Assembly: GCF_030687495.1 (NCBI RefSeq)
Contig: NZ_CP117435.1
Span: forward strand, 2,856,501-2,920,500
Direction of reading: 5' to 3'
DNA length: 64,000 nt
Source: Pseudomonas sp. FP453
GTDB lineage: Bacteria > Pseudomonadota > Gammaproteobacteria > Pseudomonadales > Pseudomonadaceae
How positions within the stretch are numbered: position 1 is the first letter of the stretch; each line of letters starts with the position of its first letter. Positions 1 through 9,400 of the stretch are shown here, piece after piece. The notes beneath the pieces are model-generated. The model did not search any database. It worked only from the letters and a program-made list of their open reading frames with translations, and was not told where the DNA came from. The translations under genes were made by a program, and so were the position numbers.

Positions 1-173
1 CAGTCTGTTTGCGCCTGGCGTGCGGCGGCGAGGGCCTGGTCCACATCGGCGGCGTTGGACGCCGGCACCTTGGACAGCAGCGCGCCGGTGGCTGGGTTGA
101 GCACGTCGATGTGGGTTTCGCTCGCGACGAAGCGGCCGTTGATGAAGTTCTGGTACACGGGAACGGATGACAT
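1..173 (-). CDS. Aldehyde dehydrogenase, N-terminal fragment cut by the window edge
   Basis: Only the first 57 codons lie in the window; the gene runs off the left edge. The N-terminus has the NAD(P)-aldehyde dehydrogenase layout: a short lead, an FINGRFV strand, then LNPATGALLSKVP and a helix with AAARQAQ. This matches the first 50 residues of class I/II ALDHs that oxidise small aldehydes. It is last in a minus-strand rhamnose cluster (importer, dehydratase, aldolase, this gene). In that pathway aldolase cleavage of 2-keto-3-deoxy-L-rhamnonate gives pyruvate and L-lactaldehyde, so L-lactaldehyde is the likely substrate; this is inferred from context because the catalytic Cys/Glu region is outside the window. 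The ribosome site AAGGAG sits 6 bases before the ATG and overlaps the end of the aldolase gene. Confidence 0.8.
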   Translation of the reverse strand, partial: MSSVPVYQNFINGRFVASETHIDVLNPATGALLSKVPASNAADVDQALAAARQAQTD

Positions 174-183
174 GGGCAGCTCC

Positions 184-986
184 TTAGTAGGTACGCGACG
201 GGGCTTTGTTTTCGCCCACCCGGGCGATAACGGGCGAGGGTGGCCAGGGCGCTCTGGCGCAGCAGGCTGATGTCGATGGCCACCGCGATAAAGCGGCAAC
301 CCCAGGCCTGGTAGCGGCGGGGCGTCGTCTTCATTGGGCGCGAGGATGCCGCAGACTTTGCCAGCGGCGAGGGTGGCGTCCACCGCGTGCTTGATCCGCT
401 CCTGCACCTCAGGATGGCCGGGGTTGCCGGCGTGGCCGAGGCCGATGGACAGGTCGGCCGGGCCGATGAATACCGCGTGCACGCCTTCGACGGCGGCAAT
501 CGCGGCGACGTTTTCCACCCCCAGGCGCGACTCCACTTGCACGATCAGGCACAGCTCTTCATGGGCGGTGGTGAGGTAGTTGTCGACGCCGTCCCAGCGG
601 GTGGCGCGGGTCAGGCCGCCGCCGACGCCACGGATGCCGTGGGGCGGGTAACGCATGGCACGCACCAGGGCCTGGGCCTGTTCGGCGGTTTCGACCATGG
701 GGATCATCAGCGTCTGCGCGCCAACATCGAGCAGTTGCTTGATCAGGTTGGCGTCGCCATTCACTGCGCGTACTACAGGCGCGGTGGCGTAGGGTGCCAC
801 GGTCTGCAATTGGTTGAGCACGCTGGGCACGGTGTTCGGCGCGTGCTCGCCGTCGATCAGCATCCAGTCGTAACCGAGGCTGGCGACGATTTCGGCGGCG
901 TAGCCGGTGGCGAAACCGGCCCAGATGCCGTATTGCGTGGCGTCGTTGGCCAAGGCGGCCTTGAAGCCGTTGCGGGGCATGTGCAT
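184..986 (-). pseudogene. rhmA: 2-keto-3-deoxy-L-rhamnonate aldolase (HpcH/HpaI family), frameshifted
   Basis: A class II pyruvate aldolase that would cleave 2-keto-3-deoxy-L-rhamnonate to pyruvate and L-lactaldehyde. From ATG 986 (GAGGAA 7 bases upstream) the frame gives family blocks GYDWMLIDGEHAPNT, GAQTLMIPMVET, RYPPHGIRGVGGG, LIVQVESRLGVEN and FIGPADLSIGLG, with the metal-binding Glu and Asp of the family. The frame is then lost at about 319-322 (GGGG on the plus strand, one base too many). The expected continuation YQAWGCRFIAVAIDISLL lies in the next frame. A second extra base near 214-224 is needed to reach the natural end (GENKAPSRTY, stop 184-186). With both removed the protein is 266 aa, the normal family length. 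Unrepaired, the frame reads straight into the aldehyde dehydrogenase with no stop. Either a real double frameshift or sequencing error in short homopolymers. Confidence 0.82.
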
Positions 987-997
987 GGCAGGTTTCC

Positions 998-2182
998 TCA
1001 GCGGTTGTAGGGACGGTGCAGTTGGCAATCCGGGTTCAGGTCAACGCCGAAGCCGGGTTTGTCCAGCGCCGACAGACGCATGCGGCCATTCACCGGCACC
1101 GGCTCGCCGAGCAGCTGCGGGTGGAACATCGGCACCACTTCATCGGCCTTCGGCGCCATCATCAGGAACTCGGCGAACGGGCTGTTATGGCGGGTGGCGA
1201 CGAAGTGGTAGCTGTACACCGAGGAACCGTGGGGCACGACCATGGCGTTGTGCGCATCGGCGAGGGCGGAGATTTTCACCAGTTCGGTGAGGCCGCCGCA
1301 CCAGCCGACATCCGGCTGGATAATGTCGCAGCAGCCCATTTCCAGGAGCATGCGGAAACCCCAGCGCGTGGCTTCGTGTTCGCCGGTGGTCACCAGCATG
1401 CCCTTGGGCACGTTGTTGCGCAGGGCGGCGTAGCCCCAGTAATCGTCCGGCGACAGCGCTTCTTCGATCCACTTGAGGCCGTGCTCATGGGCGCCGATCG
1501 CCAGTTTGGTCGCGTAGTTCAGGTCCAGGCTCATCCAGCAATCGAGCATCAGCCAGAAGTCCGGGCCGACCCGCTCGCGCATGGTCGCCAGTTCTTCGAG
1601 GTTTTTGCGCAGGCCTGCTTCGCCTTCGCTGGGGCCGTGGTGCAGGGGCATCTTGCCGCCAATAAAGCCCATCTTTTGCGCCAGGTCGGGGCGTGCGCCG
1701 GTGGCGTAGAACTGCAATTCATCACGCACTGCGCCGCCGAGCAGCTGGTGCACCGGTTCCTGGCGCAGTTTGCCGAGCAGGTCCCACAGCGCCAGGTCGA
1801 CGCCGGAGATCGTGTTGATCACCAGGCCCTTGCGCCCGTAGTAGAGGGTGGACTGGTACATCTGGTCCCAGATCTTTTCGATGTCGGTGACGCGGGCGCC
1901 TTCGATGAAACGCGCCAGGTGTTTCTCGACGATATAGGCAGCCGGTTCGCCGCCGGTGGTCACGGCAAAACCGACGGTGCCGTCGCTGGCTTCGATCTCC
2001 ACCACCAGGGTGCCGAGCACGTTGATGCCGAAGCTGCGGCGGCTCTGGCGGTACTCCGGGTATTTGCTCATCGGCGTGGAGATATGGTCGTCGATCCAGT
2101 GGCCGTCGCCCTGGTCGTGGTAATCGGCGCCGCCGCCGCGCAGTACAAAGGCGCGCACGTGTTTGATAGTGAGGTTGCCCAT
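998..2182 (-). CDS. rhmD: L-rhamnonate dehydratase (enolase superfamily)
   Basis: Dehydrates L-rhamnonate to 2-keto-3-deoxy-L-rhamnonate, the middle step of non-phosphorylative L-rhamnose breakdown, in the cytoplasm. The 394-aa protein matches RhmD as I recall it from E. coli along its length: [10 protein letters not shown] and [14 protein letters not shown] at the N-terminus (the long capping-domain lead typical of RhmD), [12 protein letters not shown], then the barrel with LMLDCWMS (metal Asp), WIEEALSP (metal Glu), [12 protein letters not shown] (metal Glu), [13 protein letters not shown] and [11 protein letters not shown] (the catalytic His region). The start is set by AGGAG 9 bases upstream. 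It lies 11 bases upstream of the aldolase start, consistent with one operon. I see no damage in this gene. Confidence 0.95.
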   Translation of the reverse strand: MGNLTIKHVRAFVLRGGGADYHDQGDGHWIDDHISTPMSKYPEYRQSRRSFGINVLGTLVVEIEASDGTVGFAVTTGGEPAAYIVEKHLARFIEGARVTDIEKIWDQMYQSTLYYGRKGLVINTISGVDLALWDLLGKLRQEPVHQLLGGAVRDELQFYATGARPDLAQKMGFIGGKMPLHHGPSEGEAGLRKNLEELATMRERVGPDFWLMLDCWMSLDLNYATKLAIGAHEHGLKWIEEALSPDDYWGYAALRNNVPKGMLVTTGEHEATRWGFRMLLEMGCCDIIQPDVGWCGGLTELVKISALADAHNAMVVPHGSSVYSYHFVATRHNSPFAEFLMMAPKADEVVPMFHPQLLGEPVPVNGRMRLSALDKPGFGVDLNPDCQLHRPYNR

Positions 2183-2198
2183 GGTGTGACTCCTGGAG

Positions 2199-3494
2199 TT
2201 AAACAGTGGCCGGCGTGTTCGACGCTTTAGGGCCGGGTGAATGGATGCCCAGTACCAGCAACGCAGCCAGTACCGTGGTGGCGGACAGCAGGTACAGACC
2301 GGCCGCCGGGGAATGGAAGGCGCCTTCGGCCCAGTGCTTGAGCACCGGCGCGATAAAGCCGCCGAGGGCGCCGAAGGAATTGATCAGCGCAATGCCGGCT
2401 GCGGCGGCGCTGCCGGCCAGGTAGCTCGATGGAAAGGTCCAGAACACCGGCTGCACCGCGATAAAACCGGAGGCGGCAAAACACAGGGCGAGCATGCCCA
2501 GCAGCGGGCTGGCAAAGGTCACCGAACAGGCGATGCCAGCGGCGGCCATCAGCAGGGTCAGGCAGGCGGTTTGCCGACGCAGGCCGGTGCGGTCGGAATA
2601 GGCCGGAATCCACCAGGCCGCAAACAGCGCGCACACCCACGGAATCGCCGAGACCAGCCCGACCATCAGGCCGACCTTGGTGCCGAGCAGGCCACCGACC
2701 TGGGTCGGCAGGTAAAACACCACGCCGTACACACTGGCCTGGATCAGCAGGTACACCAGGCACAGGTACAGCACCGAGGGTTGGCACAGCACGTTGAGCA
2801 GGCTGCGGCCGTGGGAGGTTTTGTGTTGGTCTTCGCTGTCGAGCAGGGCCTGGATTTGCTGGCGCTCATCCACGCTGAGCCACTTGGCGTCGGCGGGGCG
2901 GTTGTCCAGGTAGAAGTAGGCCCAGATGCCCACCACCGAGGCCATCAGGCCTTCGACGGCGAACAGCCACTGCCAGCCGTGGAGGCCGGCCCAGCCGTCC
3001 ATTTCCAGGAGCAGGCCGGACAACGGGCTGCCAAAGATGAACGCCAGCGGCGCGCCAAAGTAGAAGAAGCCCATGGCCTTGCCGCGCACGGCCTGGGGGA
3101 ACCAGTAGGTGAGGTAGAGGATCACGCCGGGGAAGAAGCCGGCTTCGGCCACACCCAGCAGGAAGCGCAGGATGTAGAAACTGGTCTCGTTATGGGCAAA
3201 CACCATCGCGGCCGAGATCAGGCCCCAGCTGACCATGATCCGGCACATCCACAGGCGGGCGCCGACACGGTGCAGGATCAGGTTGCTCGGCACTTCCAGC
3301 AGCGCGTAGCCGACAAAGAACACGCCGGCGCCAAAGGCAAACGCGGCATCGCTCAAGCCGGTGTCGGCCTGGAAGGCTTGCTTGGCAAACCCGACGTTGG
3401 CGCGGTCGAGAAACGCCATGATGTACATCAGCAGCAGGAAGGGCAGCAGCCGCCAGGAAATCTTGGCGAGCAGGGGCGCGGGCAGGGTTTTCAT
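2199..3494 (-). CDS. MFS transporter, probable L-rhamnonate/sugar-acid importer
   Basis: A 431-aa major facilitator protein of the anion:cation symporter (ACS/phthalate permease) family, like RhmT and GudP: an N-terminal helix containing [18 protein letters not shown], the loop [15 protein letters not shown], and [27 protein letters not shown], all diagnostic of this family. Twelve hydrophobic segments can be seen. It is the promoter-proximal gene of the minus-strand rhamnose operon, so uptake of L-rhamnonate or a related sugar acid is the likely job; the substrate is inferred. Start at ATG 3494 because the family motif begins 24 residues later. The open frame extends much further upstream to 4571, but only as antisense of the LysR gene. 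No strong Shine-Dalgarno sequence is visible. Confidence 0.88.
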   Translation of the reverse strand: MKTLPAPLLAKISWRLLPFLLLMYIMAFLDRANVGFAKQAFQADTGLSDAAFAFGAGVFFVGYALLEVPSNLILHRVGARLWMCRIMVSWGLISAAMVFAHNETSFYILRFLLGVAEAGFFPGVILYLTYWFPQAVRGKAMGFFYFGAPLAFIFGSPLSGLLLEMDGWAGLHGWQWLFAVEGLMASVVGIWAYFYLDNRPADAKWLSVDERQQIQALLDSEDQHKTSHGRSLLNVLCQPSVLYLCLVYLLIQASVYGVVFYLPTQVGGLLGTKVGLMVGLVSAIPWVCALFAAWWIPAYSDRTGLRRQTACLTLLMAAAGIACSVTFASPLLGMLALCFAASGFIAVQPVFWTFPSSYLAGSAAAAGIALINSFGALGGFIAPVLKHWAEGAFHSPAAGLYLLSATTVLAALLVLGIHSPGPKASNTPATV

Positions 3495-3578
3495 AGGGGC
3501 AGTCCAGTGTTTTGTTCTTATGGGCCGGACTGTACGGCGGCCGAGCAATGCGCTACAAATCGAATCTCGCTTACAAGT

Positions 3579-3595
3579 GATAACCTCAGGGTATC
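3579..3595. promoter_or_regulatory. Probable operator in the divergent rhm/LysR promoter region
   Basis: GATAACC-TCA-GGGTATC is a near-perfect inverted repeat (6 of 7 arm bases pair) ending 16 bases before the LysR start. It lies in the 117-base gap between the divergent transporter operon and its regulator, where LysR-type proteins normally bind. No binding data; assignment by position and symmetry. Confidence 0.5.
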
Positions 3596-3611
3596 GATAA
3601 GAAAGGTGAAA

Positions 3612-4541
3612 ATGCGTAGTCCCAGCCTGTTCAACCGTTTGCGCTACAAGCACCTGCATATGCTGGTGGCCCTCAGTTCCAGCCAGAACCTGCACCGGGC
3701 GTCCCAGGCCCTGAACATGTCGCAACCGGCGGCCACGCGCATGCTGCGCGAGATCGAGGACATGTTTGGCTGCGACCTGTTCGAGCGTTTGCCACGGGGC
3801 ATGCGCCCCACGGCCCTGGGCCAGGAACTGATCCGCTTTGCCGAATCGGCCCTGAGCGGCCTCGACCGTTGCGCCGAAGACCTGATGGCGCGCCAGCAGG
3901 GCGGTTATGGCTACCTGTCCATCGGCACCATCATGGGCGCCGCGCCGGACCTGGTGATGGACTGCATCGCGCAGATCAAGGCGCTCAACCCGCAACTGCG
4001 CATCCGCATCATGGGGGACACCAGCGACCAGGTGATCCAACTCCTGGAACAGGGTCGCATCGACCTGGCCATCACCCGCCGCAACGCTGCCACCGACAGC
4101 GAGCACTACAATTTCGAACCCCTGGGCAACGAACGCATGCTGGTGGTGGTGCACGCCGGCCACCCGCTGGCCCAGCGCGAGCACGTGCCGCTGGCGGAGC
4201 TGGTGCGCGACTGGCCGTGGATCCTGCAACCGCAAAGCAGCCCGGCGCGGATCGGTTTCGATCAGGCGCTGCAAGACCTGGCGTTGCCGAGCCCGGCGGA
4301 CATCATTGAATGCAGCTCGGTGTATTCCATGCAGCAGCTGATCCAGCTGACGGACGCGGTGATGGTGCTGTCGGAAAGTGCCCTGCGCGACTATCTGAAA
4401 ATGGGCCTGGTGGTGGCCCTGCCGGTTGCGCTGGATGTGCGCCTGGCGCCGTTTGGCCTGTTGTTGCGCAAGGGCGAAGGGGTGGGGCGTGAGTTGGCGT
4501 TGTTTATCGACTTGCTGCGGCAGAAGGCGGCGTTGTTGTAG
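3612..4541 (+). CDS. LysR-type regulator divergent from the rhamnonate operon
   Basis: A 309-aa LysR-type transcription factor. The N-terminal winged helix covers residues 8-65 (RYKHLHMLVALSSSQNLHRA, then SQPAATRMLREIEDMFGCDLFERL). A periplasmic-binding-type effector domain follows (YGYLSIGTI, RIRIMGDTSDQVIQLLEQG, RIDLAITR). This resembles the GbpR/CbpA-like subgroup that senses sugar derivatives. Start ATG 3612 has GAAAGGTGAA just upstream. It is divergent from the transporter-dehydratase-aldolase-ALDH operon, so control of that operon by a sugar-acid effector is the natural reading. E. coli uses an IclR-type protein (RhmR) for the same pathway, so a LysR here is a different regulatory solution. 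The effector is inferred. Confidence 0.88.
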   Translation: MRSPSLFNRLRYKHLHMLVALSSSQNLHRASQALNMSQPAATRMLREIEDMFGCDLFERLPRGMRPTALGQELIRFAESALSGLDRCAEDLMARQQGGYGYLSIGTIMGAAPDLVMDCIAQIKALNPQLRIRIMGDTSDQVIQLLEQGRIDLAITRRNAATDSEHYNFEPLGNERMLVVVHAGHPLAQREHVPLAELVRDWPWILQPQSSPARIGFDQALQDLALPSPADIIECSSVYSMQQLIQLTDAVMVLSESALRDYLKMGLVVALPVALDVRLAPFGLLLRKGEGVGRELALFIDLLRQKAALL

Positions 4542-4587
4542 GACGCGGAGCGTCCTGGGCGGCATTCCCACGCAAAGCGTGGGAACG
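4542..4587. repeat. REP-like double hairpin after the LysR gene
   Basis: Two adjacent inverted repeats: GACGC-GGA-GCGTC at 4542-4554 and TTCCCACGC-AAA-GCGTGGGAA at 4565-4585. The second is a palindrome seen many times between genes in Pseudomonas genomes. It lies just past the LysR stop and could serve as a transcript 3' end; there is no U-tract. Confidence 0.7.
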
Positions 4588-4624
4588 ATCAGTTGAAAAG
4601 ATCGTGGTGTGGCGTGGCGATATT

Positions 4625-4643
4625 AAATAGAATGAATCTCATT
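4625..4643. promoter_or_regulatory. Fur box upstream of the FecI-type sigma gene
   Basis: Read on the minus strand this is AATGAGATTCATTCTATTT. Against the palindrome AATGAGAATNATTCTCATT it matches 15 of 18 informative positions by hand. It is 34 bases before the sigma-factor ATG, the usual place for iron repression of a FecI-type regulator. Confidence 0.7.
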
Positions 4644-4677
4644 TGAGACATGATCGCGCCGCGCAGGTTTGCTTGCC

Positions 4678-5184
4678 ATGAATGATGTTGTCGCCCCCGA
4701 ACTGACGCTGTCGAGCCTGTACCGCGACCACCGCAGTTGGCTGGAAAGCTGGCTGCGCCGGCGCCTGGGCAATGCCTGGGATGCGGCGGACCTGAGCCAG
4801 GATACGTTTCTGCGGGTGCTCGCCAGCGCCCAGCCGATCGCGCAAATGCAGGAGCCACGGGCGTATCTGGTGACGGTGGGCAAGCGCCTGCTGGTCAACT
4901 TTCATCAGCGCCGCAGCCTGGAACAGGCCTATCTGAATGCGCTCGCCAGCTTGCCTGAGGCCTGCGTGCCGTCCCCCGAGCAACGCTGGCTGCTGCTGGA
5001 AACCCTGCAAGCCCTGGATGAATTGCTCGATGGCTTGCCGGTGTTGGTGCGTCGCGCGTTTTTGTGGAGCCAACTGGAAGGCCTGGGTTATCGCGAGATC
5101 GCCGAGCGCCTGGACGTGTCCGAGCGCACCGTGAAACGCTACATGGCGCAAGCCTACGAGCACTGCCTGCTGGTGGAGCTGTGA
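4678..5184 (+). CDS. FecI-type ECF RNA polymerase sigma factor
   Basis: A 168-aa extracytoplasmic-function sigma factor of the iron-starvation (FecI/FpvI-like) group. Region 2 is residues 10-75: LYRDHRSWLESWLRRRLG, DAADLSQDTFLRVL, and EPRAYLVTVGKRLLVNFHQRR. Region 4 is 105-165: LDGLPVLVRRAFLWSQLEG, then the helix-turn-helix YREIAERLDVSERTVKRYM. Start ATG 4678 is preferred over the upstream TTG. Its stop overlaps the GTG start of the FecR-like gene by four bases, so the two are translationally coupled, as is usual. A Fur box lies upstream. These pairs normally switch on a nearby TonB-dependent receptor gene, but none follows here; the target may be elsewhere. Confidence 0.93.
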   Translation: MNDVVAPELTLSSLYRDHRSWLESWLRRRLGNAWDAADLSQDTFLRVLASAQPIAQMQEPRAYLVTVGKRLLVNFHQRRSLEQAYLNALASLPEACVPSPEQRWLLLETLQALDELLDGLPVLVRRAFLWSQLEGLGYREIAERLDVSERTVKRYMAQAYEHCLLVEL

Positions 5185-6089
5185 GCCGCGACGTTGCCCG
5201 TGCGGCAGCTCAATGGCTGGCGCTGCTGGAGTCGGGCACCGCCACCGAGGGTGATCACGCTGCGTTGCAACACTGGCGCGACAGCCACCCGCAGCACGAA
5301 CAGACCTGGCAAAAAGCCCAGACCTTGCGCCAGCGCTTCGGCGGCTTGCCCCAGGCGCTGGCGATGGCCAGCCTCGACCGTCCGCAACCGGGCCGGCGTG
5401 CCGTGCTCAAGCGTGCGCTGGGCGTGGCGGCGTTGCTGCCGACCGCGTGGCTGATCAGCCGCCAGTTGCCCATCGAGGCATGGCGTGCCGACGTACATAC
5501 CGCCACCGGCGAACGCAGACGCCTGCCGCTGGCCGATGGCAGCAGCCTGCAACTCAATACCGCCACGGCGGTGGATGTGGACCTGGCGCAGCGGCGCATC
5601 ACCTTGGTGGACGGCGAACTGGCGTTGAACGTGCCGGGTAGCGCGGCGCTGACCGTGCACACACGCTACGGCGAGCTCACGCTGAGCCAGGCCGAGGTGT
5701 GTGTGCGGCAACTGGCCTCGGGGTGCCGGGTGTCGGTGCTCAAGGGCGCGGTGCAGGTGCGCGATCTCAATGGGCAGTTGGCGACATTGCACGCCGGTCA
5801 GCAGGCGCCGTTGAACGCCCGCGGGCTTGGCGCCTGGCTGCCGTTCGATGTGCTGCAACTGGGCTGGCGCGACGGCGTGCTGACTGCACAGGACCAAGGG
5901 CTGGGGTATTTCCTGCGGGAGCTGGAACGCTATCGTCCCGGGGTGTTGCGCTGGGAGCCGCGCCTGGAAGCGATGCGGGTGACCGGCAGTTTTCGCCTGG
6001 ACGACACGGACCGCATCCTCAGCCTGCTGGCATCGACGCTGGGCTTCAAGGTGCAGGCGCGCACGCGGTATTGGGTCACCCTCAGTTGA
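5181..6089 (+). CDS. FecR-type anti-sigma/signal transducer
   Basis: A 302-aa inner-membrane regulator that relays receptor occupancy across the periplasm to the FecI-type sigma factor. The N-terminal cytosolic part has the DUF4880-type pattern AAQWLALLESG..LQHWRDSHPQHEQTWQKAQ (residues about 8-50). One membrane segment, VLKRALGVAALLPTAWLIS, lies near 75-93. The periplasmic FecR domain follows with ADVHTATGERRRLPLADGSS, LNTATAVDVD, RRITLVDGELALNV and the C-terminal STN-interacting region. Start GTG 5181 overlaps the sigma stop (GTGA) with GGTGGAGCT upstream. Length is normal for the family. The usual third partner, a receptor with an N-terminal signalling domain, is absent downstream. Confidence 0.92.
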   Translation: MSRDVARAAAQWLALLESGTATEGDHAALQHWRDSHPQHEQTWQKAQTLRQRFGGLPQALAMASLDRPQPGRRAVLKRALGVAALLPTAWLISRQLPIEAWRADVHTATGERRRLPLADGSSLQLNTATAVDVDLAQRRITLVDGELALNVPGSAALTVHTRYGELTLSQAEVCVRQLASGCRVSVLKGAVQVRDLNGQLATLHAGQQAPLNARGLGAWLPFDVLQLGWRDGVLTAQDQGLGYFLRELERYRPGVLRWEPRLEAMRVTGSFRLDDTDRILSLLASTLGFKVQARTRYWVTLS

Positions 6090-6237
6090 GTCCTGTGCTG
6101 GGGTCACGTGCAATCTCTATATTCCTATTAGGTATAAATAAAGAGTTATATATTCCTTTTAAGTTTTTGCCCGCTGCGGCATCTTGAGGGCCTGCGCATT
6201 CGTGCGGATTGACCCAACAGCCAAAAGGAAAGCCGAC

Positions 6238-6453
6238 ATGACCATCAAAGCGATCAACGTGCGCAACCAGTTCAAGGGCGTGATCAAGGAAATCCTGCTG
6301 GGCGAAGTAGTGTCCGAAATCGACGTGCAAACCGCGTCCGGCATTGTCACTTCGGTGATCACCACGCGCTCGGTACGGGACCTGGAGTTGAAAGTGGGCA
6401 GCGAAGTGATTGCCTTTGTGAAGTCCACCGAAGTGTCCATCGCCAAGCTGTAA
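6238..6453 (+). CDS. Mop-type molybdate-binding protein (single TOBE domain)
   Basis: A 71-aa protein made of one TOBE/Mop domain, which binds molybdate or tungstate as a multimer for storage or homeostasis in the cytoplasm. Visible family pattern: INVRNQFKGVIKEILLGEVVSEIDVQTASGI, then VITTRSVRDLELKVGSEVIAFVKSTEVSI. AAAAGGAAAG 7 bases upstream fixes the start. It stands alone: no modABC genes are near, and it is followed by a strong hairpin that separates it from the convergent toxin gene. Confidence 0.92.
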   Translation: MTIKAINVRNQFKGVIKEILLGEVVSEIDVQTASGIVTSVITTRSVRDLELKVGSEVIAFVKSTEVSIAKL

Positions 6454-6458
6454 ATGAT

Positions 6459-6482
6459 GGCCCCCGTGCACAGGCGGGGGCC
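6459..6482. terminator. GC-rich hairpin between the Mop gene and the convergent toxin gene
   Basis: GGCCCCCG at 6459-6466 pairs with CGGGGGCC at 6475-6482 around an 8-base loop. It lies between two convergent stops. No T-tract follows on either strand, so the termination role is inferred from position. Confidence 0.6.
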
Positions 6483-6498
6483 GGCTGGCCGGCGGTGA

Positions 6499-9400
6499 TC
6501 AGTCGATACGTTCAAAGATCTGCTTGATCATCTCCGGGCTGAATACGCCTTTGCCGGTGCCTTCGACCAGGGTGAACGTGCCATCGGCGTTGACCTGCAC
6601 CCCTGATGAACCGGCAATGCTCACCGAGACGCCGGGGCGTTCCTCAAGCAGCGCCTTCAGCGGCTGTTGACCGTGAAAAGTCTGCCCGATCACCGTGGCC
6701 ATGCCTTGGGTGGACTGGGTATCGACACCGCCCACCAGGATCACCTTCCCACCGTTTTTCAATGAGTCTTGCAGCTTATCCAGCACGTGCCGGGTGCTGC
6801 CATCCAACAAACCAAATTCCAGGTTGCTGCCGGTCAGGTGCATCAGTGTCCGCGTCTGATAGGTGCTGCCGTTCCAGTCGGTCAGTACTGCCAGGGCCGA
6901 GCAGTCGCTGAGACTTCGGGTAATCAAGGGGGCATCGCCTTCGCTCAGGGTCATTGACTCGCCCATGGCGACAGACTGAGGGGCCGTCGTGGCCGGTGGA
7001 CGTGGCAAGTCGTAGGGCCGCTTCGGCTTGTTGACGAGGGTGTCCACCCACTCCGGGTCCAGTGGGCGCATATCGGGTTTGGCGCCGGAGCGGATCCTCC
7101 AGCCAGCCTTGTCCCACTCTGCCAGGGTGGATCTGAGCCGCTGCGTATAGTCGGCAGCGGGGCAGGTGATGCCGGCCCAGGGGTCGACAATCCAGGCATC
7201 GGCCCAGATGGCTTCAGAGAAATCCAGCGTGCCATTGACCGTCGTACTTGGGCCGCCAACCACGGTGAACGAATGGGCGTCGCCGGCGCCCCATTCGTAG
7301 GCCCTGCCGCCACTTTTGCTGATGATGTCCCGGGCCAGCAGGGCCATCTCGCCGCAGTTGCCGGCGCCGGTCTTGATGATCAGGTCTCCCGCATTGGGCG
7401 CGCGCAGGTCGGCGGTGCGCAGCAACCATTCGCGGGTCATGTGGGCCGCGTCGGCTCTGGCCAGGTCCGCGGCGGAACGCACCTGGTTGCCCGGCCCAAG
7501 GCCGGTGGCGGTGAGGGCGTGGTCCACTGCAGCCTTGGCTTTTTCGGCATAGAACTGATTCTGCTGCTTGACCGGCCAGTTGGCGAACCCCGGCGGTTTT
7601 TCCAGGGGCGTGACCTTGTTGGGGCGCAAGGCGATATCCGGTGCACGGATGGCACTGGCGCGTTGCAGTTGGTAGACGACTTCACGCTGTTGCTCCTCGG
7701 TCAAACCTTTGCAGGCTTGCTTCAATTGATCGAGGTCGGCCTGGGTATAGCCGGCGTTTTCCAGTTGGGTGTAGGCGTCTTTGAGCCTGGGCAATGCCAC
7801 CAGATCTGCATCCAGGCTGTGCGCGCCCTTGAACAGGCTCATGAATGCGCGATAGTCCTGCACCAGGGGCAAGTCGAGGGTGCTGCATTTTTTGAAGTTC
7901 AGCTCAGTGCTGTTTCCTTTACCCAGTGGCGCGTAATAGAACTCGGCAGTATCGGCCTCGATCACCAGGTATTGCCGCGTGCCCTGTGTCACCACCACAC
8001 CTCGCAGCTGACGCTGATCATCGCTGATGTTGCTGATCTTGTTCAGCTTGACCACGCGCGTCTGTTGCGCAAACGGCCCCACGGGTTCGCCGGCGTTGAA
8101 GCCAAACCCCGGCTCCTTGACCAGCGTGCCGCGGATACGGCTCTTGTAGGTGATGCGTTCGGTGTTGGCCACCGGTATCAGTTGCGGGCCGGTTTCGCCA
8201 TCGATCATCTTGTACAGGCGTTTTTCGTAGACCACCTGGCGTGCCTTGTTGAACAGGCCGACCTTGGACGGAAACAGCCGCACATGTTCTAGTGCCTGAA
8301 GCTGCGCCGCGTCGCCGGGCAGGTCGGCGATGAGTTTGGCGAAGCATTCGGTGTTCGCGCCGCGCCGGTTGCGGCCACCTGTGGCGGGCGCCGGGCAAAC
8401 TGCCTCGACCTCCTCAAGGGGCGCGGCGCTATGGCCCGATTCCAGTTCGGTCAACTCACCGGGCCTGGCGTTTTGATAGCGATAGACCTTGTCGCCGTCC
8501 ACCACGTCATAGCCGTTGCTGCGGGGCAGGGTGTAGGCGTTGTCACTGATGGGGTGGTCCATGACCTGGGCCTGGCGGCCATCGGCGAACACTTCCCGGC
8601 GCAACGGTTGCGTGACGGGGGCTTCAAACGCCTCTTCCTCGGCGATGCCGCCGCCCAGGGAGAACAGGCTGTTGAGTGCACCGTCGAGGGCGCTCGAGGT
8701 GCCTTGTTGGCGTTCTGCCTGGGTGTCGCCGGAAATGGCTTTTTCGGTCCCCAGTGTGGTCTGCGCCACTCCGATGGCCACGGCGGTACCGACGACAAGC
8801 GGCTCGCCGATCACGGCAAACTTGGCCATCAGCCCGGCCGCGGCCGTCAGGTCGTTGAGCCAGGTGTCGCGGGTGACTTCGCTGTTGGACTTGATTGCGA
8901 CATCGGCATCGCTGGCCATGCGTCGTTGGGTGTTGTCCTTGAGCACGTTGAATACATCGCCCTCGACCCGCAGTCGGCCGCTGTCGATGACCACACCTTC
9001 CTGGTGGCTCCAATAGTCGTTGCCCAGGTACTTGAGCGCGCTGTCCACGCCTTTGCGCGACTGGCGGTCGCCGCTGATGAGGGAGGCGAAGTCGCTCCAG
9101 AAACCCACGTCGTCATCCTGGCGATCACGCAGGGAAAAGTGCGATGCCAGCGCCTTGCGTTTGTCGGGATCGTTGCCTTGTTCCTTCACCCATTCATCCA
9201 GCTCGGCGATGGACTTGAACCGCAGCAACGCCGGCACATGCCCGGGTATGTAGAGGATCTGCGTGGTGTGGTCCGCTGCGCTGAATCGCAGGATGTCGGT
9301 GGAGGGGCGGCCGTTGATATCAAGCAGATGGGTCCTGACAACGCCCTTGACCGGCGCGGTGGCTTGCAGTTGTTCAAGGGTCAGCGGTTGCGTTTCATCC

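Noticed and set aside
2241..4541. A single 766-codon plus-strand open frame
   Set aside because: Only its last 309 codons (from 3612) resemble a protein (LysR); the rest is antisense to the MFS transporter and has the Gln/His/Gly/Arg-rich look of reverse-frame GC-rich DNA.
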